The notes under the pieces: model-generated | The model's database searches: none | What the model was told of the DNA's origin: nothing | Seen by the model: only the letters and a program-made list of their open reading frames with translations | Part shown: one piece after another, positions 53,676 to 62,054 of the stretch | How positions within the stretch are numbered: the first letter of the stretch is position 1 | How the letters are laid out: every line of letters starts with the position of its first letter | Source: Tropicibacter sp. Alg240-R139 | GTDB taxonomy: Bacteria; Pseudomonadota; Alphaproteobacteria; Rhodobacterales; Rhodobacteraceae | Length of the DNA: 64,000 nucleotides | Direction of reading: 5' to 3' | NCBI RefSeq assembly: GCF_900537075.1 | Contig: NZ_UNRA01000007.1 | Location: 1 to 64,000, forward strand | Position numbers and translations under genes: made by a program

Positions 53676-56600
53676 TCATTCGCGGGCCACAGCCGTGATC
53701 GTCGCCGTGTCGCGCCCGATCCCACATGCGAGCCCGGTGCTGTCCTGCGCGCGAACGGTCACGGTATAGCTGCCGGGCGTAGTAAACCGATGCCGAACCA
53801 CGGCGCCACTCGCCTCGGTTCCGTCGCCAAAGGCCCAGGTCACTTGCGTGCCCTGCCCGTCTGGATCGCGGACATCTTCCGCAGCAAAGCGCACGACATC
53901 ATGCGCGGCACCCACCGGAACAATGCGATCGGGTCCTGCGTTCACCACCGAAGGTGCATTGACCAAAATCCGTGCAGCATCCGTGCCAACGTCACATCCA
54001 AAAGCGCCGCTGTCATCACGAACGCGCAGACGCACTGTCAGGTCCGCCGCGCTGTCAAAGGTACGATCCACCCGCTGCCCTTCAAGAATGACGCCATCGC
54101 TGAACTCCCAGCTCCAATCGGTGATCTGCCCGTCCAGATCACCCGAGGCGCCCGCATCAAATGTGACGGTGTCACCCGGACAAACGATCCGGTCCGGGCC
54201 GGCCAGCGCGGTGGGTTCCGAATTCACCCGCACATAAGCCTCTTCATTACGTTGGCTGCTGAGCAGTCCACGTCCGTCATCCATGCTGACGCGCACGGGA
54301 TACTGGCCGGGGGTCGCAAAGACGTGGTCAACCGACGCGCCCTGAGCCTGGGTGCCATCACCAAAGGTCCAGGTGACTTGGGTGTCATCAGCCACGTTCA
54401 CGCTCCATGGCGTATCAATACCTGGACAGACTGCCCCGTCAGCAACCAAACCCGCAACAGGAGCGGGGGTGACACGGACCACCTTTTCGACCATTTGCTC
54501 GGAGTTTCCGACGCCCGCATCGTCCCAGACGGTCAAGACAACGGCCTTGTCGCCCGGTTCCGTAAAGCGGTGCACAGCCAAAACTGTGTCCGCTGCGCCC
54601 CCATCGCCAAAGTCCCAACGAAATCGGGTGATCGCCCCATCTGCATCCGTTGACCCACCACCATCAAACCGCACCGCCTCGCCGACGGCGACCTCGGCCA
54701 CGACATCAATGACAGGTTCAGGCGCAGCGTTCACGATAACCTTGCGCACAACCGCCAGGTCCGTGCAGCCCTCGGTGCCCCCGGTCAGATTTGTGCGCAG
54801 GGTGACGATATACTCGCCCGGCTCGGTAAAGACATGAGACATTTCTTGACCTTGCATTGTGCTGCCGTCCGAAATCTCCCACGAGAACCCTTGGGCTTGT
54901 GCACCACTCAATTGCCCCAATTCAGCCGTGAAGGTCGCCGGCATTCCAACCGCCGCACGATCCGAGCCCCCAATCGTAAGCGTTGGGGCCGAAACCACGG
55001 TGATATTGGCCACATCGCTGTCCAGTGGGCTACAAGCGCCGCGCGCCTCCCCGGTGATGGTCAGGGTCACGGCATAGGTGCCGGGACGTTTGAAGATATG
55101 CACCGGGGCCTCGCCGCTTCCGGTATTGCCATCTCCGAACGTCCACGAAAACGCATTGACCGCCCCATCCGCATCCGTGGACCCAGAGCCGTCAAATCGC
55201 ACCTGCTGGTTTGAACAGACGGTCCGGTCGCCTCCGGCATTTGAAATAGGGCCTTCGCGCACCAAGGCCGCGATGCGGTCGATGTCGGTGCCGTATAGCG
55301 TCCCCGTCTCGTTTCGCACGGTCAGAGTGACGGGGTAGACCCCTGGTAGTTCATAGGTCTTGGTCGGGTTGATCAGATCCGAGTCGCTGCCGTCGCCAAA
55401 GTCCCACGCGTAAAGCAGCAACCCACCATCCGGGTCGGCACTGTCAGAGGCGTCGAACAGGATCGGTTCCCCCGAGCACACATCGCGATTTCCGCCCGCA
55501 TCAGCCAAGGGACGTGCACGGATGTTGACGCGGGTGGCGTCGATGGCACGAGCATTGGACAGGCCGGTGCCATCGTCTACGCGCAGCGTCACCGGAAACA
55601 CCCCCGAGCGGGGGTAGACATGGGTCACTTGCGTCCCATAAGCGGCAGGCGATCCGTCGCCAAAGTCCCATTCATACATCAGCGCATCGCCATCGGCGTC
55701 TTTAGATTGCGAGCCATCAAAGGCGACATAGAGCTTGTCTGTATCGATGTCCGGCCCCGCCTCGGCCACCGGCGGATGGTTCACCCGGATCGTCATATCG
55801 TCGCCGGCGGTACTGTTCAGAACGCCACTGTCATCGGTTACCAGCAGCTGCGCCGACCAGACGCCGGGTGTGGGATAGTGGCGCTCAACCGTGCGCGCCT
55901 CGAGCGGTTCGCCCAGATCGTCGAACTCCCAGCGGTAGTTGGTCACCTGCCCGTCACTGTCAAAGCTCTGACCTGCATCAAACTGCAATGTGTCACCTGG
56001 CGCAATCAGGCGGTCTGCGCCTGCCACCGCCACGGGCGGTGCATTGACTGTTATGAAAACCTCGGATTCATCTTCGGCTGCGCCACCGTGAAAATTGTCG
56101 CGTACCATAAGGCCAACCCGGTAAAGACCAGGTTCGTTGATCGTGTGTGCGGCGCGCAGCCCTTCGATGGTTTGACCATCCGGGAAGGTCCAGATGTATT
56201 CGGAAATCTCTCCGTCCGGGTCGACCGAAGCGCGGCCCGAAACCACGAATTCCTCACCCGGGGCTACCACCTGCGCCGGGCCTGCGTCAGCAATTGGCGT
56301 GGCATTGACCGTTACCTGCATCGTGGCACGGTCAGTGTTGAGCGGCGCGCCGCTGTCGTCGCGCACCGTCAAGGCGACTTCATAAGTGCCGGGGCGCAGA
56401 TAAGCGTGTTTGACGTTCTGGCCTGCCGCCGCGCCGCCATCACCGAAATCCCAGAGCCATTCGGTCACAGTGCCGTCCGGATCGACCGACCCACCGCCCG
56501 AAAATGTCACCTCGCTCGCCGTCACGAACTGATCAGGACCGGCATTTGCCTCGGGCGCGGCATCTACGCGGATGGTACGGGAAAAGGATTGCAGCGCAGA

Positions 56601-58529
56601 TTCGGTGCCGCTGTCATCTTCGACTGTCAGCGTGACGGTGTATTCGCCAGCGCGGGTCCAAGCGTAATCGACCGCAGGCCCCTCGCCCATGGCGCCATCG
56701 CCAAAGTCCCAGATATAGGACAGGATTTGCCCGTCTGCGTCTGCGGATGCAGAGCCATCAAGCATCGCCAGTTCCGAGACGGACACCGGCCGATCCGGGA
56801 TGGTGAATGTGGGTTCCGGTGGCGCGTTGACCTCAACCCGCATGCCGTCGGTGGCCAGGTTGTTGGCCACACCGCTGTTGTCGATGACAGTCAGCAGCAC
56901 CTGATACGACCCACTCTTAGCGTATTGGTGAGTGATAGTTTCACCTTCCAGAACGGTTCCGTCGCCCATGGACCAGCGATAGGTGTTGATCAAACCATCC
57001 ACGTCATAGCTGGCCCCGCCCGTGACGATAACCGTCTGGCCGATAATTGCGCTCCGATCGGTTCCGGCCTCGGCCACGGGGGCAAAGTTCACAACCACGC
57101 GGCGCGTCGCGAGACCCACGTTACAGGGGTGTTTGCTGTCATCCTTGACGCGCAGAACAGCGCGATATTGGCCGGGGGTTTTGTAGACATAGGCCGTTTT
57201 GGCGCCTTCGGCCTTGCCGCCATCGCCAAAGGTCCAGCCGTAGCCGGTGATCGGACTGTCCGAAGGTTGCGAGCTTGATCCGTCAAAGTCCACCGTCTGG
57301 CCCGGAGCCACAACGATGTCAGAACCGGGTACAGCTACGGGCGCGTTGCGGATATGGACAGGCACGGTCACCTCATCCCCGCGACCAGGGCGGGTGCCGG
57401 GGTCGAGCACCCGCAGACGCGCAATGTAGCGGCCCGGATCGGCATAGCGATGTGCCACAACCGGTTCGGTCGAACTGTTGCCGTCGCCAAACTCCCACTG
57501 ATAGCCCAAGGGTGTCAGGCCGATGGAACGGCTGCCATCAAAAGCGACCGAGCGGCAATCAGCCAGCGGACGCCCGGTTCCGATGGCGGTGGGTCGCGAC
57601 GGCTCGGGCGCCAGTTTCGGCGGCATGTTCAGGGGCACGGGATCACCCGCCGCATCAAAGACGGCCAATGTCACGTCGTTTGGTGTCTCGAACCCGCCTT
57701 GCAGGCTGATCGCTAGATTGGTTTCGTTCGTATCCACCGTGTCCGAGGTCCAGAAATCCTGCCCCGAGATACGCAGGCCCAGATCGCCATAGTCCGTCAC
57801 CAGCGCCAGATCGCCATTGGCCCCGTCAAAACTCTGAACCTGAAACGGACCGTCGGTTGTGCGGGTGAACCACACCTGAGTTGCTGTGCCGCCAGCCGAC
57901 CAACGCACGGTTGGACGATATGCAAACATCTCTAACCCGACTGGCGCACGCGCGCGGTCGCGCGACAGGCTAACACCGAGGGTGTAACCATTGCCGTCAT
58001 TGCCCTTGCTGCCTTGAACATCGATGCGGAAATAGGCGCGACCATCCACAACTTCGCCTTGACGCGCACGCAGCGCGCCCAGATTAACCCACTTCCCATC
58101 CGTGGTGCGATCCGAAGCCCAGGCCTTTTCCTTGACCAGCTTGCCGGGTTGTGTGACCGGATCATAGGGGATCAAACGCGGCTCGCGCGCGCCGTCGGCA
58201 ACCGGTTTGGGTCGATTGGCATCGGTGTAGGCTCCAGCACCGCCAAACACCCTAAACGTGGTTTCAGAGTCGCCCGCCCCGCCATAGGTAAAGTCATTTT
58301 CACCCGCGACCTCGGGGTCGAAAATCCGCACGTAAACGCGGTCTTTTAGATCGGCGGGGACGCTGAAGAACACCTGTTCTCGGCGGTCGACATCTCCCTC
58401 GCGTGAAGGAGCTTGGGGACCGTAGACCACAAGCAAACCGTCCGACACTGTTGCAGGCTGTGCAGCAACTTGTACGGACGACAAAACCATAGCCAGCGCG
58501 GCAGCTGCGCAGCCTTTCATCCACCACAT
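53676..58529 (-). CDS. Giant secreted PKD-repeat protein
   Basis: The 1617-residue protein has a signal peptide (cleavage after about residue 23, VAA-Q) and a unique N-terminal domain (about 24-330). At least 15 PKD-like domains follow, each about 85 residues, marked by WDFGDG-type turns (WEFGDGNSS, WTFGDGGKA, WSMGDGTVL, WDFGDGAMG, WEISDGSTM and so on) and by AxAGPD and FDGSxSxDxDG linkers. No C-terminal anchor or catalytic motif is visible. PKD domains form rigid rods in surface proteins. It lies between the LysM/FecR gene and the cyclase gene in one operon (66- and 51-base gaps). Confidence 0.9.
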   Translation of the reverse strand: MWWMKGCAAAALAMVLSSVQVAAQPATVSDGLLVVYGPQAPSREGDVDRREQVFFSVPADLKDRVYVRIFDPEVAGENDFTYGGAGDSETTFRVFGGAGAYTDANRPKPVADGAREPRLIPYDPVTQPGKLVKEKAWASDRTTDGKWVNLGALRARQGEVVDGRAYFRIDVQGSKGNDGNGYTLGVSLSRDRARAPVGLEMFAYRPTVRWSAGGTATQVWFTRTTDGPFQVQSFDGANGDLALVTDYGDLGLRISGQDFWTSDTVDTNETNLAISLQGGFETPNDVTLAVFDAAGDPVPLNMPPKLAPEPSRPTAIGTGRPLADCRSVAFDGSRSIGLTPLGYQWEFGDGNSSTEPVVAHRYADPGRYIARLRVLDPGTRPGRGDEVTVPVHIRNAPVAVPGSDIVVAPGQTVDFDGSSSQPSDSPITGYGWTFGDGGKAEGAKTAYVYKTPGQYRAVLRVKDDSKHPCNVGLATRRVVVNFAPVAEAGTDRSAIIGQTVIVTGGASYDVDGLINTYRWSMGDGTVLEGETITHQYAKSGSYQVLLTVIDNSGVANNLATDGMRVEVNAPPEPTFTIPDRPVSVSELAMLDGSASADADGQILSYIWDFGDGAMGEGPAVDYAWTRAGEYTVTLTVEDDSGTESALQSFSRTIRVDAAPEANAGPDQFVTASEVTFSGGGSVDPDGTVTEWLWDFGDGGAAAGQNVKHAYLRPGTYEVALTVRDDSGAPLNTDRATMQVTVNATPIADAGPAQVVAPGEEFVVSGRASVDPDGEISEYIWTFPDGQTIEGLRAAHTINEPGLYRVGLMVRDNFHGGAAEDESEVFITVNAPPVAVAGADRLIAPGDTLQFDAGQSFDSDGQVTNYRWEFDDLGEPLEARTVERHYPTPGVWSAQLLVTDDSGVLNSTAGDDMTIRVNHPPVAEAGPDIDTDKLYVAFDGSQSKDADGDALMYEWDFGDGSPAAYGTQVTHVYPRSGVFPVTLRVDDGTGLSNARAIDATRVNIRARPLADAGGNRDVCSGEPILFDASDSADPDGGLLLYAWDFGDGSDSDLINPTKTYELPGVYPVTLTVRNETGTLYGTDIDRIAALVREGPISNAGGDRTVCSNQQVRFDGSGSTDADGAVNAFSWTFGDGNTGSGEAPVHIFKRPGTYAVTLTITGEARGACSPLDSDVANITVVSAPTLTIGGSDRAAVGMPATFTAELGQLSGAQAQGFSWEISDGSTMQGQEMSHVFTEPGEYIVTLRTNLTGGTEGCTDLAVVRKVIVNAAPEPVIDVVAEVAVGEAVRFDGGGSTDADGAITRFRWDFGDGGAADTVLAVHRFTEPGDKAVVLTVWDDAGVGNSEQMVEKVVRVTPAPVAGLVADGAVCPGIDTPWSVNVADDTQVTWTFGDGTQAQGASVDHVFATPGQYPVRVSMDDGRGLLSSQRNEEAYVRVNSEPTALAGPDRIVCPGDTVTFDAGASGDLDGQITDWSWEFSDGVILEGQRVDRTFDSAADLTVRLRVRDDSGAFGCDVGTDAARILVNAPSVVNAGPDRIVPVGAAHDVVRFAAEDVRDPDGQGTQVTWAFGDGTEASGAVVRHRFTTPGSYTVTVRAQDSTGLACGIGRDTATITAVARE

Positions 58530-58595
58530 GTTCCGTTCCCCTCTGCCGTTCCATATCGGACCGTTCCAGCGCCCCCACGCCGGTTGGGTCTTGGG

Positions 58596-60950
58596 TTATT
58601 CGAAGGCGGTGTTTCCCGCGTAGTCTTCGATAATAAGTTCAACCAGCTCCAGTTCGCCGGTTTCGGGCGGCAGCACCGCCCGGCAGAATCCGCTGACACT
58701 TTCGCAGCGCAAAAATCCCTCTATTTCGACCCCATCGACGCTGATCACAAACGGGGCCGCCTGACGCAGGCCGGATGCATCGCGGGCCTGTACGTCAATT
58801 TCAATCGGGCCGCCTTCGCCCTGAGGGCGCCCCAATTCGACGTTCAGAACCTCGGGCGGGTCCACGTCCAAAAGCGTGTTCAACCGCGTGACGCTCACGT
58901 TGCCAACAGCGTCCACAGCCACCAGCTCGAACGCATTTGGTCCTGGCGCGAGCGTTACGGTCAGATCGAACCGCCCGTTGACCATGGGCAAATCCGTTCC
59001 ATTGAGCATCAGCCGAACTGCATCCCCGGTCGCACCGGTCACCGACAGCACCTCATCCGATGTTGCGCGCGGTGGTGGCAGGTCCAGCTTAATCTCGGGC
59101 GCAATCTGATCGCGAAGTGCGGCAAACGTCAGCGCCCCTTCGACCGCACCACCGGGTGCCAGAATCTGGATAGTGAATTCGCGTGATGCTTCATTCACGG
59201 GCACGGTAAAGCCGATCTCACCAGCTGCCCCCACTTGCGTTTGGACAACCACATTTTGCAATGCATCCCGGACAAACACCGCTGCCCCCGGCTCTGCCGT
59301 CGTCCTGGCGGTTACCGAGAGTTGATCCGTGCGCGACGCCAGCGCCTGATCCACACGCGCTATCTGATCGGACAGTGCAATTTCAACCTCGGCCGAAGGA
59401 CGATAGATTACCGATTGACTGCGGCGGCTGGTATTGCCCGCCAGATCAATTGCCACCACTTCTATCACGTTCTCGCCGGGCGTAAGCTCCACATCGGCCA
59501 CAAAACTGCCATCCCCGTCAACTTTGAGCGGCTTGCCGCCCAGCGTCAGGGTCGCTTCCAGCTCGGTCGCGCCCAAAACCTCGATCCGAGGTTGGGTGGC
59601 GATGGTACCCGAGGCCGGTGACATCAAGGTCAAGAAAGGCGGTGTGTTGTCGATCCGCAACGTGAAGTCGCGCGGCGTGCTCCATTCGCCGGGCAGCCCC
59701 AGCTTGTCGAGCGCTGCCACCCGCCAGTGATAGCGTGCAGGTTTCAACCCGCTGGCAGCAAAGGCCGTGTCACGGATACCCCATTCTGAAATCTGCATCT
59801 GGTTGAAACCCGGATCGCTGGCGACCTCGAGCCAATAGGCCTCGGCGTCGGCAAAAACTTCCCAGCTGAGGCTTGCGGTTTCAGAGTAGAGGATCTGACC
59901 CGTACTTGGCAGATTAAGCAGCGGACTTGTCAGCACTTCGGCGCGTTGCGCACCAGTTCCTGCGATCACCACACCTTCGTTTTCACCCAATTCAAACGTC
60001 TGGCCGTCACGCTCAATTTCAAGCCCCGGCGTATCATAGTTCACAAAGCGCGCGCCGCTTTGATCGTTCTTAATCCAGAAATCTGCCGAATTTGTCGTCG
60101 TCTCGATCCCCGGCACGTCGATCTCGAATGTGGTCTTGTCGGACAGTTGGTTCAACAGCGCATAAAAATCCCCCTCGGCCAGCGACACCTTGGTCACTTC
60201 GCCACCGGTCAGCGGGTCTGAGCGCATGCGCTGGATGGTGGCGTTGGAGTTCGGGTTCAGCCGCAACCGGCTGAGGTCGCGGAACGTGACCTGGGTTGTG
60301 CTGGCCGACAGAGTGCGGATGCGTTCAAACTCGACCAGAATGTCGTTTCGATCGCGGTTCGACCAACTTGGCTCGACCGGTGCCCGACCTTCGACATCGC
60401 CCTGCACATCAGAAACCACAGCCTCGGCAGCGCGATCCCGTTGCGTGATTGAAATGTCCAAAGCCTCTTGAGCGAAGTCCCGGGCAACCCCAGCAAAGCT
60501 CACCACCTGCCGCCATTCGCCAGTCTCGCGTTTCGTAACTGCTTCCTCGCGGCTATCGATGGCCTGGCCAATCTCTTCAGGTGCAAAAATTCGGGCACCT
60601 TCAGCGTTGGCCTTTTGAATTGCATGCAAGGACGACAACAGGGCCGCATCAGCTGCGGCAACCTGCTTCACCGGCAACCGCAGCTCGATTCCAGGAACGA
60701 GGTCCGCAGAAGACCCAATGTTGTTTAGTTTCAGAACCGCTGGCCACAAATCCGGATCACGAAGATATTCGCCCACGACACCGCGGATGGTATCGTTCTC
60801 ACCAAAACGGACGACCTCTAGCGGAGCGTCCATCGGATCGGTTTCAGCATGCGCCACGCCAAACAACAAAGTCGCAGACCCAAGTACCACCGGCACAGAC
60901 ATGTGCGCGATGTGTCCAACTTTTCTAAGCAAGGCATTTGTCAACTTCAT
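58596..60950 (-). CDS. LysM/FecR-like protein with Ig-like repeats
   Basis: The 784-residue protein starts at 60950 (MKLTNALLRKVGHIAH) with a signal peptide ending VAHAE. A LysM-like motif (ENDTIRGVVGEYLRDPDLWP, then LNNIGSSADLVPGIELRLP, about 50-95) binds peptidoglycan. A FecR-type domain (about 210-300; FRDLSRLRLNPNSNATIQ, DFYALLNQLSDKTTFEI) follows, then a fibronectin-like stretch (about 350-430) and several bacterial Ig-like repeats (GENVIEVVAIDLAGN, GPNAFELVAVDAVGN). It heads the operon and probably anchors it to the cell wall. Confidence 0.85.
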   Translation of the reverse strand: MKLTNALLRKVGHIAHMSVPVVLGSATLLFGVAHAETDPMDAPLEVVRFGENDTIRGVVGEYLRDPDLWPAVLKLNNIGSSADLVPGIELRLPVKQVAAADAALLSSLHAIQKANAEGARIFAPEEIGQAIDSREEAVTKRETGEWRQVVSFAGVARDFAQEALDISITQRDRAAEAVVSDVQGDVEGRAPVEPSWSNRDRNDILVEFERIRTLSASTTQVTFRDLSRLRLNPNSNATIQRMRSDPLTGGEVTKVSLAEGDFYALLNQLSDKTTFEIDVPGIETTTNSADFWIKNDQSGARFVNYDTPGLEIERDGQTFELGENEGVVIAGTGAQRAEVLTSPLLNLPSTGQILYSETASLSWEVFADAEAYWLEVASDPGFNQMQISEWGIRDTAFAASGLKPARYHWRVAALDKLGLPGEWSTPRDFTLRIDNTPPFLTLMSPASGTIATQPRIEVLGATELEATLTLGGKPLKVDGDGSFVADVELTPGENVIEVVAIDLAGNTSRRSQSVIYRPSAEVEIALSDQIARVDQALASRTDQLSVTARTTAEPGAAVFVRDALQNVVVQTQVGAAGEIGFTVPVNEASREFTIQILAPGGAVEGALTFAALRDQIAPEIKLDLPPPRATSDEVLSVTGATGDAVRLMLNGTDLPMVNGRFDLTVTLAPGPNAFELVAVDAVGNVSVTRLNTLLDVDPPEVLNVELGRPQGEGGPIEIDVQARDASGLRQAAPFVISVDGVEIEGFLRCESVSGFCRAVLPPETGELELVELIIEDYAGNTAFE

Positions 60951-61135
60951 TCTGCTTGCTCCCACAGCCAGCCAAACCGAAGTGATTAAAAAGTATTGAT
61001 ACAAATTCTTCGCGATCGCCCTCGATACGCAAGAAAAATGCAAAACGTAACGGTAACGGTACAGCAATTGTCGCCTGATTGGGTGCAGATCGTCAAATTA
61101 TTTCGAATTGTTCACAAATCACGCACCGGGAAGCG

Positions 61136-61149
61136 GCGCAAATTTGCGC
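61136..61149. promoter_or_regulatory. Perfect palindrome upstream of the LysM/FecR operon
   Basis: GCGCAAATTTGCGC is a perfect 14-base palindrome in the 274-base spacer between the divergent LysM/FecR gene and the small lipoprotein gene. A tandem GTAACG repeat lies at about 61047. Either is a potential operator; no protein can be named. Confidence 0.4.
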
Positions 61150-61224
61150 GCCCCGTGTTGGCGTTGCATGGTAAGGTACCGAACACTAGCGTCTATTCAA
61201 TTCAAATCCAAAATGGAGGTTAAA

Positions 61225-61419
61225 ATGTTGTTTCGCATGAAAGTCCTCGCTGCAATTCTTGCCGTATCCGCCTGCTCGACACAGTCCGGTTCTTTGCAAT
61301 CAATTCAGAGTGGCGCCCCCACTCAGGCAGCCACCAGCGCTGCACAAAGCACTTGCCCGAACGCAACGTTCTACACCCAGTCACCGAATGACGCCTCGAA
61401 ATACTGGTTCCTTTGCTAA
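61225..61419 (+). CDS. Small lipoprotein
   Basis: The 64-residue protein starts at 61225 with GGAGG 6 bases before. It has a lipobox (AVSAC, lipidation at residue 17) and a short Ser/Ala/Gln-rich mature part with two further Cys (STCPNATFYT and the C-terminal Cys in YWFLC). No family recognised. It is divergent from the LysM/FecR operon and convergent with the Lrp regulator gene. Confidence 0.7.
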   Translation: MLFRMKVLAAILAVSACSTQSGSLQSIQSGAPTQAATSAAQSTCPNATFYTQSPNDASKYWFLC

Positions 61420-61451
61420 TTCGATCCAGCCTTCTTTGACGGAATCACCTG

Positions 61452-61922
61452 TCACACCAATGCGCTGCCACCCCGCTTGATCGTGCGCAGCACCACGTTG
61501 GTCTGTGCGCTGGCCACAGCCGGCAGGCGAAAAAGGAAATCTTCGAGAAACCGATTGTATCGGTCTAGGTCAGCGCACAACACCCGCAAGTGATAGTCCG
61601 ATTGTCCGGTGGTTGCGAAACACTCCTGCACTTCGGGGCTGGTTTCAACGGCGCGAATAAAATCGACGATCTTTTCCGGGTCATGTCGGGTCAATTGCAC
61701 ATGAACGATGGCCTGGAACCCCAACCCCATCGCCTTTGGGTTTACCACAACGCCATAGCGTTCAATGACGCCCGTATCTTCAAGCACTCTTACACGCCGC
61801 CAAAGGGCCGATGTGGACATTCCAACGGCATCTGCCAAATCGGCGTTCGAGATTCGACTGTCTTGCAGCAGCAGCTTCAGGATTTGGTAGTCCCGGTCAT
61901 CAAGATTGACAGATTGGTTCAT
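61452..61922 (-). CDS. Lrp/AsnC-family regulator
   Basis: The 156-residue protein has LDDRDYQILKLLLQDSRISNADLADAVGMSTSALWRRVRVLEDTGVI (helix-turn-helix) and a RAM effector domain (FQAIVHVQL, SDYHLRVLCADLDRYNRFLEDFL). It is divergent from the indolepyruvate oxidoreductase gene (132 bases between starts), a pairing seen in many alphaproteobacteria, so it likely responds to an aromatic or branched-chain amino acid and controls that gene. Confidence 0.9.
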   Translation of the reverse strand: MNQSVNLDDRDYQILKLLLQDSRISNADLADAVGMSTSALWRRVRVLEDTGVIERYGVVVNPKAMGLGFQAIVHVQLTRHDPEKIVDFIRAVETSPEVQECFATTGQSDYHLRVLCADLDRYNRFLEDFLFRLPAVASAQTNVVLRTIKRGGSALV

Positions 61923-62054
61923 TTTCTCACCAATTCATTGTATACTGAATGTTTTTGCCAAAACTTATCACTTCCGCGCAAGAATTGGAACAAACAACCA
62001 GAATATTTGGGACACACTAGGGGATAGCCCGGAATCCAAAGGTGACTCTAAGCC

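Noticed and set aside
54000-58300. Long rightward frames opposite the PKD gene
   Set aside because: They mirror the repeat codons of the PKD protein and show no features of their own.
61040-61075. Tandem GTAACG units as an iteron-like origin
   Set aside because: Only two to three imperfect units and no replication gene nearby.
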